NCBI GenBank assembly: GCA_905201285.1
Contig: CAJKNM010000097.1
Span: 1-5,507, forward strand
Direction: 5' to 3'
DNA: 5,507 nt
Source of the DNA: an uncultured Eubacteriales bacterium
Lineage (GTDB): Bacteria > Bacillota > Clostridia > Monoglobales > Monoglobaceae
Shown: positions 5,502 through 5,507 of the stretch, in pieces
Layout: the number at the start of each line of letters is the position of its first letter
Numbering within the stretch: position 1 is the first letter of the stretch
The notes under the pieces: model-generated
The model's database searches: none
What the model was told of the DNA's origin: nothing
Seen by the model: the letters and a program-made list of their open reading frames with translations, nothing else
Made by a program: the position numbers and the translations under genes

Positions 5502-5507
5502 GTATTT

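Noticed and set aside
5427..5507. Plus-strand frame from ATG 5427, open to the window end (27 codons)
   Set aside because: No Shine-Dalgarno sequence (upstream is only A/T), it passes straight through the perfect hairpin, and the peptide resembles nothing I recognise.
1..5507. Search for CRISPR repeats, tRNA/rRNA, insertion sequences, riboswitches and defence genes
   Set aside because: No spaced direct repeats, cloverleaf-like segments, transposase frames or long structured leaders were found by reading; intergenic gaps are all under 100 bases.

Overview
The window reads as a fragment of the chromosome of an uncultured-type, gut-associated Clostridia (Bacillota) bacterium. This is inferred from mid-range G+C, strong AGGAGG-type ribosome binding sites, frequent ATA/AGA/GGA/CTT codons, tight operon spacing, and a hydrolase repertoire like that of anaerobic glycan degraders. 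No rRNA, tRNA, CRISPR array or mobile element is visible, and the genus cannot be named from sequence alone. All six convincing genes lie on the + strand.

Left half (1-2615): a deoxyhexose catabolic operon. It starts with the 3' end of an L-fucose isomerase gene (fucI). A 12-base gap leads to an FGGY-family kinase that looks like rhamnulokinase (RhaB), and a 2-base gap leads to a class II aldolase that looks like rhamnulose-1-phosphate aldolase (RhaD). Isomerase, kinase and aldolase together turn an L-deoxyhexose into dihydroxyacetone phosphate and L-lactaldehyde. The mixture of a fucose-type isomerase with rhamnose-type kinase and aldolase is the main point of interest. The transporter, regulator and lactaldehyde reductase are not in the window.

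Middle (2616-2714): a 99-base gap holding a plausible promoter (TTGCGG, 18 bases, then extended -10 TGATAAAAT). A 17-base perfect palindrome covers the expected transcription start, and a further copy of one palindrome arm lies just upstream of the -35.

Right half (2715-5415): three serine hydrolases from three unrelated folds follow one another: an alpha/beta hydrolase, a beta-lactamase-like (SxxK) serine hydrolase and an SGNH/GDSL hydrolase. None has a signal peptide or membrane segment, so all should act in the cytoplasm. The third appears to have its own promoter (TTGAAA, 17 bases, TTTAAT). A reasonable inference is that they remove ester substituents (for example acetyl groups) from imported oligosaccharides whose deoxysugars feed the upstream pathway. 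No substrate can be read directly from the sequence.

Right edge (5416-5507): a 12-bp perfect hairpin that may end the hydrolase transcript, mixed with minus-strand signals (a TTGACA-N17-TATTAT promoter-like pair, an open frame entering from the right, and a small ORF with a hydrophobic start) that cannot be resolved without the flanking sequence.
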